Below, one piece after another: positions 35,839-48,357 of a stretch of DNA of 64,000 nucleotides. The notes under the pieces were generated by a model. The model was given only the letters and a program-made list of their open reading frames with translations, was not told the origin of the DNA and did no database searches. The first letter of the stretch is position 1, and each line of letters begins with the position of its first letter. The position numbers and the translations under genes were made by a program. The DNA is from Bolinopsis microptera (taxonomy: Eukaryota > Ctenophora > Tentaculata > Lobata > Bolinopsidae): NCBI RefSeq assembly GCF_026151205.1, contig NC_087075.1, forward strand, positions 6,466,858-6,530,857, given 5' to 3'.

Positions 35839-37208
35839 TGCATCGTCATTACCGTTTTAGTTTTATCTTCTATCGGGTGATCAACCTTATTATTATTTAT
35901 TTTGTTTGTCGATGTTTATATAAATATTTGAATTCTTGCCATTTGACGTTAGTGTCATCTTTATCCAAGCTTTTTACTAGTACCCAAAAGGTCAACTTGA
36001 AATTAAGGCCAAATCAATACTTGCTATGAGCAACTAGTAAATATTCAGCACTTCCTAAGCCATACGGACGGCCTTACTATGTTTGCATTAAGACTATAAC
36101 CCTGGCAGGACATTGAACTCCGTGACCTAGCTAACTGCACGAGCTTAAGATAGGCCATATAAATCATGCGCTAACCAGGCACCCTATTGGTTTATTGGCG
36201 GTCCTCCTGGCATAAGGACCTGGAGCCATAATATAAATTCTATCCGCCGCAAGCTCGTGCCTTGTATCGGTCTGCTCTTTATTCGTCTTGGTGCCGATTG
36301 ATCATGATCCAATCCGGACCTCTCCCTCCTCTTGGACTCAACTTCTCATCAGGTTATGTACCTACCCTTTCTTTGTTTCATAAATGTCTAAATGAGTCCT
36401 AAGATAATGCTTTCAAGCAAACTAGATATCCCAATCAATGATTATCACGTTACCTAGTATTCCTCTAACTAATATAGCCCAAGGCTTAAAAGGCGGCCCT
36501 TACACCCATGAGCCATGACTAGGCTATATTTATAATTGATAATGTTCATAAAAATGCGGCCGGGCGGAATGGCAGGCCCAGTAAAGCCTTACCTGGGGAC
36601 CCCAGGCTATTATGTTCATAAACATCCGCCGAATAGAGATTCGGCGGAATGACACTGACAGGCTGAGCGCCGCCCAGTAAGTCTTGCTAGGGTATTCACC
36701 TATAAACATCACACTCACAGGTACGTATTAATATTAATATTATGATCGTAAACGATCACCGCGAACGACGAGACTCAACTTCCAATTTAAACTTTGCGCG
36801 CAGGTTTGTACACTGTATCATGATCCGGGCCGTGTTTAAGTTTTAAAGCCTCGGGTAGCAGGTTTTAAAAACACAATCGAAGATTATATAGTAAAGTGAA
36901 AGGCTGAGCTGTCCTTGTTACCTTTTTTTTTGTCAAAGCTGTCCAGTTCAGAAATTTCCCAAATTCAAAATTGGTTTAACTCGCTTCAGATTTAAACCAA
37001 CAATTGCTAACAAAATTAAATATTATACTCCCATTAATTTGCATTGTACTATACTATTACTGACTCAGACATGTTTACCAATTTGTCTCGAATAGATTCC
37101 TTTCAGCTTTCACGTCATTTGCAATTCGATCATTCATAATCATATATAACCCAAAACGTAGATATATTAAATTTTAATAATACATGATAATTGTGAACAT
37201 ATATATAA
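35839..37208. other. Intergenic transposon debris
   Basis: Includes the tRNA-like segment at 36101-36185 and a GC-rich patch (36480-36720) in which ATGTTCATAAA...GCGG...GGCGGAATG occurs twice, probably decayed SINE or MITE sequence. No gene. Confidence 0.4.
36101..36185 (-). repeat. Possible tRNA-derived SINE head
   Basis: On the minus strand TGGTTAGCGCATGA (36164-36177) resembles a pol III A box, and GAGTTCAATGTCC (36108-36120) a degenerate B box about 45 nt downstream, as in tRNA-derived SINEs. A full cloverleaf is not evident. Confidence 0.3.
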
Positions 37209-37279
37209 TACATGATAATTGTGAACATTCTTTATTTCTTTAATTTAAAGAAATAAAGAATGTTCACAATTATCATGTA
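37209..37279. repeat. Perfect 35-bp palindrome with 1-nt centre
   Basis: Left arm TACATGATAATTGTGAACAT and 15 more bases (37209-37243) is exactly complementary to 37245-37279. A direct copy of the first 20 bases precedes it at 37181-37200. It could form a cruciform or a 71-nt hairpin. Confidence 0.95.
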
Positions 37280-37849
37280 CAAGTAGTCTTAATGCATTAT
37301 AAACGGAGACCTGCTATTCTCACATCATAGAACGACTTAAGTATTTTTCAATGTCGGATCGTGTAATGTGTTCAACTTCATAGATATAGTGTATTAATTT
37401 GTGTTTATAATGTTCAAGTCGTATTATAAACAGTAGTAAGTTATTTGTGTAATTTTGTACCGTATTTATGTAAATGTTGTTGCATATTGCATAAGATTGT
37501 GTGAAATTTAAATTGTTTTATTGGTACTAAGCAATCAATTATTCGAAAGCATGTTGCTACAGCTAAGTTTGACATTCTTGTTATACTTATATGTTATAGT
37601 ATTACTATTAGTTACAGTTGATGTTCAAAAATTAATTAGTTTTGTCAATGCAAGCTGGTTCTCACGACCTTTCTAAAAGTTAAACTCTGTAGACGGTCTT
37701 ACTGAAACGGTTGAAACTGTGGCGAACAGACTGTCTTGTTTTGCTTGTTTTCCGGTCAAATTCAGAAAAATCAGTGGGTACGTATTTCAGACTGCAACAT
37801 TAAAACTTACAGTTACATTTACAAAACCTAACTATTTAGATGTCGTGTT

Positions 37850-38070
37850 GGGAAATTGGGAGATTAGGTTTGGCATCTACACAGCCACTACACAGCCACG
37901 TATAGAGGCTGTTTATAGGCCGCATAGTGGCCGTATCGTGGCCGTATCGTAGCCGCATAGTGGCCGTATCGTAGCCATGTAGAGGCCGTATCGTAGCTGT
38001 ATAGAGGCCGTATCGTGACCGTATCAAGACCGTATCGCGGCTAAGCCTAAACCTAATCTCTCAATTTCCC
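37850..38070. mobile_element. MITE carrying a 12-bp minisatellite, 8-bp target duplication
   Basis: Inverted ends of about 25 bp begin GGGAAATTG and contain AGATTAGGTTT. GTCGTGTT flanks both sides (37842-37849 and 38071-38078). The interior is roughly a dozen variants of GCCGTATCGTAG. The 8-bp duplication suggests hAT-type mobilisation. Confidence 0.85.
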
Positions 38071-38359
38071 GTCGTGTTTGGCCTTCAGCTGAGTACTGCA
38101 CTACTGTTCTCAGATATTATGCTGAGTAGTAAACCCAACTTAGTATACTCAGTTATCTGAATCACATTCTACCTTAGCTTTTCATAATATCACGACGATG
38201 TTGTCACTCTCAGTTATGATTCTCCAATAACAGTACCACGACTTTTTAAATTATAATTATTGGTTATGAACAAATCCTTGTTCCTATTCGAGTTATACTT
38301 ATATCTTTATATATTTTAATTTTTCAACAAACAGTCGTACTTTTACTACTTCATTCCAG

Positions 38360-38457
38360 ATCAGACAGTGATTCATCGGTTGAAAATGGACTTGGAGTGG
38401 GTATTGTGAGGGGCAACTCAGCTTTTTTACAATCAAAACCGAGCAAAAGTTTTCCAG
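38360..38457 (+). CDS. Cassette 2 exon A
   Basis: Encodes SDSDSSVENGLGVGIVRGNS then AFLQSKPSKSFPG between TTCCAG and G|GTAAG. It is two codons longer than exon A1 and clearly diverged, but keeps the D-S-S-[IV]-[DE] and P-S-K positions. Confidence 0.65.
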
Positions 38458-41400
38458 GTAAGAATTTTATATTTTTTTGTATTGTTGTGTAATTATATAC
38501 CTATATACAATTTAAAGGGCGGCTTGACAACAAAGCCGTTGTGATGATTGGAATGTAGATTAAGTATTAACCTGATGAGTTTGTTTACACGGTGTTCAAA
38601 GTCTTGAATAGTTTATAAATTTCGAGACGAACGTGAAACAATGTGTATCGTGAGACAATGTGTTCTAGACTAGACCCCAAACATTACATTCCTTCTAGAA
38701 CTAAAACTCACAACAACGAATATTTTAATCTTTTGTTTGATCTTACGACTGTTATACTTATTGAACCACTTTTTCATGACAATAAAGTCAGTTTGTTTCA
38801 TAGTATTATCAGTAAATTTAAACAAAGCTATTAATATTCATCAGACATTGTTACTTTGTTGAGTCTGATGTTTTACTTTTTTAATATCAGTTGATCACAT
38901 TTGAAATTTTGGCTTTGCCAACAACCTTGTTAGCCAAACCACGGACGGTAAAATTAGTGAAAACGTGAAATGTTGAGAGGCTACAAATTGTTTTGTTGTC
39001 ATTACGTAAATGTGTTTTCATATTTTATGTCTTTTGACGATGCAGTCACTACACTCTACGTACAATATCCCCATTTTTGATAAACTTACAAAATAAATAA
39101 TTGTATTTCACTTACAAGAATGAAACTATAATTAGTCACACATGGGGCAAAGTAACAGTGCAGACGTCAGTGCGCCGTCGCCAATAGTTGGAGACATTCC
39201 TGATGATGGTTCGTTAATTTTCCATAGATGGGATCATCAATTAAGTCATCCCGACATGAAATAGGTTCACAAATCACATGTTTACTTACCAAGTATAATG
39301 TGCAGACTTAAGAGTCTAGATATATATCATAAGTCACAATTTAACCGAAACATTATATTTTCAGAGCGTGATTCTGTAGACCTAAGCAACGATGAGATAG
39401 AACAAGGGATTTTGGAGGCGTCTTTGCCATTGCCAGACCTTGATGACACGATCCAAGCTCCTGAAACAGAGACTCCGACAGGTACGTATTATTAATCGGG
39501 TGGGAACTGCTTTTATTGCCTGAAGGATGTTCCGGGACCGGAATTAAGACCGGGAATATAATCGGGACTGATATTTTTGAGTTACCAGTAATTGATCGGG
39601 GTTCAGCTAAAATTTGATACAAACATTAGCTTGATTTCAATTTTGCATGAAATGATTTGAATGCATAACATTTCAGCTGATGTGTCAGATATCCACAAGG
39701 AACAACTCCAGACAACCGAAGAGAATACCACTGAAGTAATCGAGAAGGAAACACCAGTCATGGAAATTGAAGCACCAGCTGTCGAAGTGGAAACACCAAA
39801 TGTAGAAGTGAAAAAAACAGCTGTAATTGAAGTTAAAACACCAGCTGTCGAACTCGAAACACCAGCTGTCGAACTCGAAACACCAGCTGTCGAACTCGAA
39901 ACACCAGCTGTTGAAATCGAAACACCATCTGTTGAAATCGAAACACCATCTGTTGAAATCGAAACACCAGCTGTTGAAATCGAAGCACCAGCTGTTGAAC
40001 TCGAAGCACCAGCTGTTGAACTCGAAGCACCAGCTGTTGAAATCGAAGCACCAGCTGTCGAACTCGAAGCACCAGCTGTTGAAATCGAAGCACCAGCTGT
40101 CGTACTCGAAGCACCAGCTGTCAAACTCGAAGCACCAGCTGTTGAAATCGAAGCACCAGCTGTCGAACTCGAAGCACCAGCTGTCGAACTCGAAGCACCA
40201 GCCGTCGAACTCGAAGCACCAGCTGTCGAACTCGAAGCACCAGTTCAAGTTGAAACACCAGCATTCGAATTAGAGGTTGAAACACCAGCTTTTGAAGTTG
40301 AGATACCTGCTCTTGAAGTCGAAAGACCAGTTGATGAAATAGAAACGCCAGCTGTTGAAGTTGAAACACCAGCCGTCGAATTAGAGGTTGAAAAACCAGC
40401 TTTTGAAATAGAAACACCAGCTGTTGAAATAGAGGTTGAAGCACCAGTTGTCGAATTAGAGGTTGAAACACCAGCCGTTGAAATCGAAACACCATCCGTT
40501 GAAATAGAAACACCAGCTGTTGAAATCGAAACAGCAGCTGTCGAAATCGAAGCACCGGCAACTGTTGAAATTGAAACACCAGCTGTCAACGTAGAAACAC
40601 CAGCTGTTGAAATTGAAGCACCAACTATTGAAGTTGAAACAGCAGCACTCAAATTAGAGATTGAAGCACCAGCTGTCGAAATCGAAACACCAGCTGTTGA
40701 AATCGAAGCACCAGCAACTGTTGAAGTTAAAACATCAGCTGTTGAAATCGATACACCATCCATTGAAATAGAAACACCAGCTGTCGAACTCGAAGCACCA
40801 GCAACTGTCGAAGTTGAAACTCCAGCTGTTGAAGTAGACGTTAAAACTCCGGTATTCAGCGTGGAGGTAGAAACACTAGCTGTCAACGTAGAAACACCAG
40901 CTGTTGAAATCGAAGCACCAATTATTGAAATCGAAGCACCAAATGTAGAAGTGAAAATACCTGCTCTTGAAGTAAACATTGAAACACCAGCTGTCGAATT
41001 AGAGGTTGAAACACCAGCTTTTGAAGTTGAGACACCTGCTCTTGAAGTCGAAAGACCAGTTGTTGAAATAGAAACGCCAGCTGTTGAAGTTGTAACAACA
41101 GCAGTCGAAGTAGAAGTTGAAGCACCAGTTGTTGAAATCGAAACAACATCCGTTAAAATAGAAACACCAGCTGTCGAAATCGAAACACCTGCTGTCGAAT
41201 TAGAGGTTGAAACACCTGCTCTTGAAGTGGAAACATCGGTTGTAGAAGTTGAAACACCAGCCGTCGAATTAGAGGTTGAAACACCAGCTTTAGAAATCGT
41301 TGCTCCAGCTATCGAAGTGGAGACACCAGCCGTCGAATTAGAGGTTGAAACACCTGCTCTTGAAGTGGAAACATCAGCTGTCGAAGTTAAAACACCTGCT

Positions 41401-44400
41401 GTCGAATTAGAGGTTGATACACCAGCTTTCGAAATCGAAACACCAGTTCTCGAAGTGGAAACACCAGCCGTCGAATTAGAGGTTGAAACACCAGCTTTCG
41501 AAATCGTTGCTCCAGCTATCGAAGTGGAGACACCAGCCGTCGAATTAGAGGTTGAAACACCAGCTTTCGAAATCGTTGCTCCAGCTATCGAAGTGGAGAC
41601 ACCAGCCGTCGAATTAGAGGTTGAAACACCTGCTCTTGAAGTGGAAACATCGGTTGTCAAAGTTGAAACACCAGCCGTCGAATTAGAGGTTGAAACACCA
41701 GCTTTCGAAATCGTTGCTCCAGCTATCGAAGTGGAGACACCAGCCGTCGAATTAGAGGTTGAAACACCTGCTCTTGAAGTGGAAACATCGGTTGTCGAAG
41801 TTGAAACACCTGCTGTCAAATTAGAGGTTGAAACACCAGCTTTCGAAATCGCTGCTCCAGCTATCGAAGTGGAGACACCAGCCGTCGAATTAGATGTTGA
41901 AACACCTGCTCTTAAAGTGGAAACATCAACTGTCGAAGTTGAAACACCTGCTGTCGAATTAGAGGTTGAAACACCAGCTTTCGAAATCGTTTCTCCAGCT
42001 ATCGAAGTGGAGACACCAGCCGTCAAATTAGATGTTGAAACACCTGCTCTTGAAGTGGAAACATCGGCTGTCGAAGTTGAAACACCTGCTATCGAATTAG
42101 AGGTTGAAACACCAGCTTTCGAAATCGTTGCTTCAGCTATCGAAGTGGAGACACCAGCCGTCGAATTAGAGGTTGAAACACCTGCTCTTGAAGTGGAAAC
42201 ATCATCTGTCAAAGTTGAAACACCTGCTGTCAAATCAGAGGTTGAAACACCAGCTTTCAAAATCGAAACACCAGCAATTCCCGAAGTAGAAACACCAGCC
42301 GTCGAATTAGAGGTTGAAACACCTGCTCTTGAAGTGGAAACATCAGCTGTCGAAGTGGAGACACCAGCCGTCGAATTAGAGGTTGAAACACCTGCTCTTG
42401 AAGTGGAAACATCATCTGTCAAAGTTGAAACACCTGCTGTCAAATTAGAGGTTGAAACACCAGCTTTCAAAATCGAAACACCAGTTATTCTCGAAGTGGA
42501 AACACCAGCCGTCGAATTAGAGGTTGAAACTCCAGTTTTCGAAATCGCTGCTCCAGCTATCGAAGTGAAGACACCAGCCGTCGAATTAGAGGTTGAAACA
42601 CCTGCTTTTGAAATGGAAACATCAGCTGTCGAAGTTGAAACACCTGCTGTCGAATTAGAGGTTGAAACACCAGCTTTCGAAATCGTTTCTCCAGCTATCG
42701 AAGTGGAGACACCAGCCGTCAAATTAGATGTTGAAACACCTGCTCTTGAAGTGGAAACATCGGCTGTCGAAGTTGAAACACCTGCTATCGAATTAGAGGT
42801 TGAAACACCAGCTTTCGAAATCGTTGCTCCAGCTATCGAAGTGGAGACACCAGCCGTCGAATTAGAGGTTGAAACACCTGCTCTTGAAGTGGAAACATCA
42901 TCTGTCAAAGTTGAAACACCTGCTGTCAAATCAGAGGTTGAAACACCAGCTTTCAAAATCGAAACACCAGCAATTCCCGAAGTAGAAACACCAGCCGTCG
43001 AATTAGAGGTTGAAACACCTGCTCTTGAAGTGGAAACATCAGCTGTCGAAGTGGAGACACCAGCCGTCGAATTAGAGGTTGAAACACCTGCTCTTGAAGT
43101 GGAAACATCATCTGTCAAAGTTGAAACACCTGCTGTCAAATTAGAGGTTGAAACACCAGCTTTCAAAATCGAAACACCAGTTATTCTCGAAGTGGAAACA
43201 CCAGCCGTCGAATTAGAGGTTGAAACTCCAGTTTTCGAAATCGCTGCTCCAGCTATCGAAGTGAAGACACCAGCCGTCGAATTAGAGGTTGAAACACCTG
43301 CTCTTGAAGTGGAAACATCGGTTGTCGAAGTTGAAACACCTGCTGTCGAATTAGAGGTTAAAACACCCGCTCTTGAAGTGGAAACATCGGTTGTCGAAGT
43401 TGAAACACCTGCTGTCGAATCACTATTAGAGGTTGAAACACCAGCTTTCGAAATCGTTGCTCCAGCTATCGAAGTGGAGACACCAGCCGTCGAGTTAGAT
43501 GTTGAAACACCTGCTCTTGAAGTGGAAACATCAGCTGTCGAAGTTGAAACACCTGCTGTCGAATTAGAGGTTGGAACACCTGCTTTTGAAATCGTTGTTC
43601 CAGCTATCGAATTTGAAATACCAGCTGTCGAAGTTGAAATCGAAAGACCAGCGGCTGAAGTTTTAACACCAGCAATCGAATTAGTGGTGGAAACACCAAC
43701 TGTTGATATAGCAACACCAGCTGTTGAAGTTGAGGTTGAAACACCAACTGTTGATATAACAACACCAGCTGTTGAAGTTGAGGTTGAAACACCAACTGTT
43801 GATATAACAAGACCAGCTGTTGAAGTTGAGGTTGAAGCACCAACTGTTGATATAGCAACACCAGCTGTTGAAGTTGAGGTTGAAATACCAACTGTTGATA
43901 TAACAAAACCAGCTGAGGCTGACGTACCAGAAGTTGAAGTTAATGTCACAGCAGAAGTGCCGGAAGTTGAGGTAAAAGTTAAATCACCTGCTGTCGAAAT
44001 AGAGACACCAGCCCTGGAAATTGAAAAACCAGCTGTTCAAATCGAGGATGGAACGTCAGCTGTTGAAATCAAAACATCAATCGAAACAGCAGCCATCAAA
44101 TTTGAATCACCAGCAGTCGAAATGGAAGCACTAAAAAGAAAAGTTGAAATCGAAACACCAGCTGCTGAAGTTTTAACACCAGCAATCGAATTAGTGGTGG
44201 AAACACCAACTGTTGATATAACAACACCGGCTGTTGAAGTTGAGGTTGAAATACCGGCAGTCACAAACGCAACACCGACAGTCGACGAACCCTCTGTTGA
44301 GATTGAACTGTCAGGATTAACGTCTTATCTTGAAGCAGGTACTGATCTCGCTGCAGACACTCCAAAAGCAGTTATAGAACTGCCAGAGATTGAACCAGAT

Positions 44401-46095
44401 GATAAAATGCCAGCACTCGAAGTCAAAGCCCCAAATGTTGAATTCCTTGAATCAGTAATTGTGGATACTGAAGAAAAAACGCCAAGTCGCCGTCTCTTTA
44501 AACGATTTTCACGAGCTGCAAAAGTTAAAAGTAAAACCACAGCTGTTGAAGTTGAAACACCTGCTGTCGAACTCGAAATACCAGCTGTCGAAGTAGAAAC
44601 ACCAGTTGTCGAAGTTGAAACACCTGCTGTCGAACTCGAAATACCAGCTGTCGAAGTAGAAACACCAGTTGTTGAAATCAAAACACCAGTTGTTAAAATC
44701 GAAGCACCAGCTGTTGAAGTTGAAACACCTGCTGTCGAACTCGAAATACGGATACCAGCTGTCGAAGTAGAATACACAGTTGTCGAAGTAGACACACCTG
44801 CTGTTGAAGTCAAAACACCAGCTTTTGAAATCGAAGCACCAGCTTTTGAAATCGAAGCTCCAGGTATTGAAATCGAAGCACCAGCTGTCGAAGTAGAAAC
44901 ATCCGCTTTTGAAATCGAAGCTACAGGTGTTGAAATTGAAGCACCAGCTGTCGAAGTAGAAACATCCGCTGTTGAAATCCAAACACCAGCTGTTGAAATC
45001 GAAACACCAGCTTTTGAAGTTGAAACACTTGCCCTAGAACTCAAAGTGGAAACACCAGCTGTCAAAGTAGAAACACCAGTTGTTGAAATCAAAACACCAG
45101 TTGTTGAAATCGAAGCACCAGCTGTTGAAGTTGTGACGCCATCAGTCGAATTAGAGGTTGAAACACTTGCTGACGAAGTTGAAGTTTCATCAATCGACGT
45201 GGCAGCTTCAATCAAAAAATCAGCTGCTCGTTCTTCAGTATTGCTACATCAAACTAATATGGATTCTATCGCTAAAGATTATGAAGCGGCCAAAGAGGAG
45301 TTTAGAAAATTTATCACTAAGAGTGACATCAACTACAGGTGATGAATATAATTATCTACAGTTATTATTATACTCCTCTATGCGTGTTATTGTTAAAAAC
45401 ATTTGTTAAACTTTAAGGAAATAATTGCAATTGCCACTGCCCTAAAATTATATGTTATTTAACTACCAATTTTGTAATGCTGATTCGATCATTTATACAA
45501 TTCAACAATATAGAATCAATTTTTATTTGATTCTTAGTTTGGAATTGTCTATATTTTGTTTAACCGATGTTAATTCAGTTAATAAATACTTCATTTCAGG
45601 TCCGTGACTTTTTTGAAATGTTGCCAGCTTATGCGGGCATCTCTTATTGCTGCCCAGTTCAAAATAACTGGGGCCGGTGAAATCCCTTTGTTCGAAGATG
45701 TCATACCTAACAAAAAGTTAAAAAAAGGTGTATCTAAACTTACATCAGTCTTGAGATTGAAGAAAAAGAAGTCTAGCAAGAAAAACGGAAACATAGATCT
45801 TGTTACTTCTCAACTTCCTGAGGGTTCGGGTTTGAAAAAATATAATTGCAGTACAGTTGCAGAACAGCCTCTGTCCAAAAAACAAATTCAACGTCAGAAA
45901 GAATTGGGTAACGCTGCCATCAACCTTTACACGGAAGTGATCCAATGTTACCAGAACTACAAAACCATGATGCAGACTGCACAGAGCTGGGAAGGTGCAA
46001 AGTTGGAGCCCAGGTACGGAGACAGTATGGATTATATGCAGGAGGAGGTCATGATGGCTACAATGATTCTCACCGGCCAGTGCTCGCCGGATTAG
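38360..46095 (+). CDS. Second terminal cassette (paralogue of CH-gene 3' exons)
   Basis: Exons A2 38360-38457, B2 39365-39481, C2 39677-45338 and D2 45600-46095 match cassette 1 exon for exon, with the same phases (2, 1, 1, 2) and terminal residues CSPD. A2 can accept exon 10 (20343) of the CH gene in phase, giving a long isoform. Alternatively a separate gene starts at ATG 39142 in a cassette-2-specific exon (39142-39208) that also joins B2 in phase, for a 2113-residue product without CH domains. No CH exons are seen between 31.5 and 38.3 kb. The role is inferred to be the same as cassette 1: a long acidic linker with the conserved C-terminal domain. AATAAA lies at 46295. Confidence 0.7.
39142..39208 (+). 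CDS. Candidate first exon with N-myristoylation-type start
   Basis: ATG begins MGQSNSADVSAPSPIVGDIP. Gly2 with Ser6 fits the N-myristoyltransferase consensus. It ends in phase 1 at GATGATG|GTTCGT, joining exon B2 to read DDERDSVDLS. The donor is weak, and no equivalent exists between exons A1 and B1. It would give the second cassette its own, membrane-targeted start. Confidence 0.4.
39365..39481 (+). CDS. Cassette 2 exon B
   Basis: Encodes RDSVDLSNDEIEQGILEASL then PDLDDTIQAPETETPT. The 3' half is almost identical to exon B1. The donor is G|GTACGT. Confidence 0.75.
39677..45338 (+). CDS. Cassette 2 repeat exon: 1.9-kilo-residue acidic P/E/V rod
   Basis: A single 5.66-kb exon. It opens with pure 7-residue PAVE[IL]E[TA] units (39840-40250), passes to a higher-order repeat of about 46 residues built from PAVELEVETPALEVETSAVE and related units (about 41200-43560), then PTVDI[AT]TPAVEVEVE units (about 43690-43910). 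A non-repeat island follows (about 44280-44530, containing RRLFKRFSRAAKVKSK, a basic patch), then more 7-mers. It ends with the conserved helix AKDYEAAKEEFRKFITKSDI. A 696-bp in-frame internal duplication (about 41930-42605 against 42625-43300) is almost perfect. It lacks the hydrophobic Ala/Gly blocks of cassette 1. Confidence 0.85.
45600..46095 (+). CDS. Cassette 2 terminal exon: conserved C-terminal domain
   Basis: Starts SVTFLKCCQLMRASLIAAQF after CAG, has a KKKKSSKK basic patch, and ends in the same helical segment as cassette 1 with stop after CSPD. The first half is well diverged from cassette 1 (about a quarter of positions plus indels), while the last 204 nt are almost identical. Confidence 0.8.
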
Positions 46096-48357
46096 ATACT
46101 GACTTATCAGAAGCTTTTAGGAGTTTAGTCCTAAAAGATTATAGTCCGTTAAGTGTTAACAACTTAGAACTTGCTTTGAGTGGGTCTAGGCCACAATATG
46201 ATGATCTTTAGGAATGGTATGCAGTTTCGCATGGTCTGTTGATAAACTTTGTTGACTGTTGTTAAACGGATTTAACCCCGTGCGATTTATTAAAAATAAA
46301 AGCTCGTAGCATCTCGTCGATTTCTTTTATACAATCTTGTGAACGTTACATAATAATATCTACACTCTCGTGCTGTTTATCACTATCAGTAGCAATCTAA
46401 TAGTATGTACTATTAGTACTACTACCTCTTATACTAGTACCTTATGATTATCGCGGACCTTATTTGAATGGATATTAATTGAACGCTCAGGGAGGACCTA
46501 GCGTTCATATTTATGTCCGTTCAAATAAAGACCGTCTGTTAAGTCTGTCCAAGTTAAAGTCCGTAAAATTGTTTTCCAAAATTATTCCATTGCAAACTTA
46601 TTGTCCAGAATATATGAAATTTTTTGAATCTCAGTCAATTTCAAGTTCTATCATCGAACTAAACTATATCATTGGATCAATGAAAAACAAGTTATTTTAC
46701 TTTCTTGATCTTCGGCTTGAAACAGATAAGTGCCGGTGCAAAGCTTAACGTGATGTTAAGGTTAACCTAAAGTTGTCTAAGATCAAACCACTAAAAACCA
46801 AATGGCTTTTAAAAGTTTACACTGAAATGCAGGACCGAGGTGGTCTAATAAAAAAGTTTTCAAAAACTAAAAGCGGGTATAAGTGATGTTTTAAGTAACA
46901 AATATTTAATGCACGATAACCCATTTGACGAAGATGACTTGTACTCATCAAATCTGGTCATATTTCGTACTTGTTATTTTTACGCTATCTTCATAATTAT
47001 AAACATGACACTGATATACACATATTTTAACATGTTTACTGCTTAACGACTGCTTTTCTTGCAATTACTGTATAGTTCAAAGGGTGCAGGATGTTCAACT
47101 CTACTAAATACCGGTAAAATTATTTCGTAGGTCCTAAAATGACTCCTCCAGATCCAGTCTTAACCTTAAATTGGACATAAATCAATAGCTGAAATTGCTC
47201 TGAATTCTGATACGTCGGAATAAAACCTGTAAAGCTCGCCATTTTTGAGATTCAATCAAATCGAGGATGTTCAAAGGGTGCAAGATTGTCATCTCGACAA
47301 AATACAACTACGAGTGGAAATTATTTCTTAGGCCCTAAAATGATTCGTTCAAAGTTATGTCAGTTCACGTAATGTCCGGTCCAGTAAGGTCCGATAAAGT
47401 TATAGCAGTAATCTACAATCTAGTACTATTAACTTATTAATTTCTCTACGATCTGTTTAAATTTCTTCAGAATAAACGTTTTAGTTTTATTTTTATTTAC
47501 TATGATGTACCTATTTAAGGGAAATTATTTTTGTTCATTATTGATAAAATACAGATGATAACAGACTATGGGAATCTCCTTGAAATATATGCTGTTATTT
47601 AAAGTCAAATTTCATTTCCAAATGATCCCTTATATTCTGCGAGTGTGCTAAATCTGTAACTACATTAAGCCCGAAATTTGTACATCATTTGTACATCAAC
47701 TATTCAATAGTCACTATTGTTATGAATTTGGTGTGAGAGTACATTTAAAAATAATGGGACAAAGAAGACTAACTCATAAAAATACAACAATGTCAAATAA
47801 TTAAACAACAGCATCTATATTGATATATCAATAATTTAGCTGATATTTGCAAAAATGTTATGATGACTGCGTGATATACACAGGTGATCCGTCATTATAA
47901 GGTAAATATAGTCTTTTTAGAAAATCGTTGAAAAACATCAATAAATTAGATTTATAATTTTCTCAGTATACAAAAAATGAATATCTTCAATAATTAAATG
48001 AAATAATATGCACGTAAAATTAAACATGTTAACTTTGAAACAAATAAGTTAAAATGTAAAACGATAACATGAACATGAACATGATCAGTGATCACACATT
48101 TCAAATTCAAATAACTTTCCAGTTGCATGTTTTCACAGTAAACTATGAACGGTATAAATTTAATCCAATAATCCAAGATCGTAGAAAAACGTCTTCATTA
48201 AAAATCTGGATCAGTTAGATGGAACGATTATCTTGACCATTGACCAATGAAAATTTACATTTATTGATATATTATTAGACCAAATCGTTGGTTCTGCTGT
48301 AGAAGTGTATTTTGGTGGAATACTGCTGAAAAGTAGGATATACCAATCTATCCTTCA
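46096..48357. other. 3' UTR of cassette 2 and intergenic DNA
   Basis: AATAAA at 46295-46300 is a likely polyadenylation signal. A plus frame at 46479-46748, continuing in other frames to about 46960 (LKTKWLLKVYTEMQDRGG, then frame-shifted AGISDVLSNKYLMHDNPFDE), has the look of a decayed transposase C-terminus, but I cannot assign it. The rest is AT-rich with nothing recognised. Confidence 0.4.

Noticed and set aside
37719-37952. 77-codon plus frame
   Set aside because: Runs into a MITE and its minisatellite; only the first 60 bp are of interest, as duplicated intron sequence.
40245-43949. 1234-codon minus-strand open frame and several other overlapping long frames
   Set aside because: Same antisense effect over cassette 2; the plus strand has the matching splice sites, phases and non-repeat ends.
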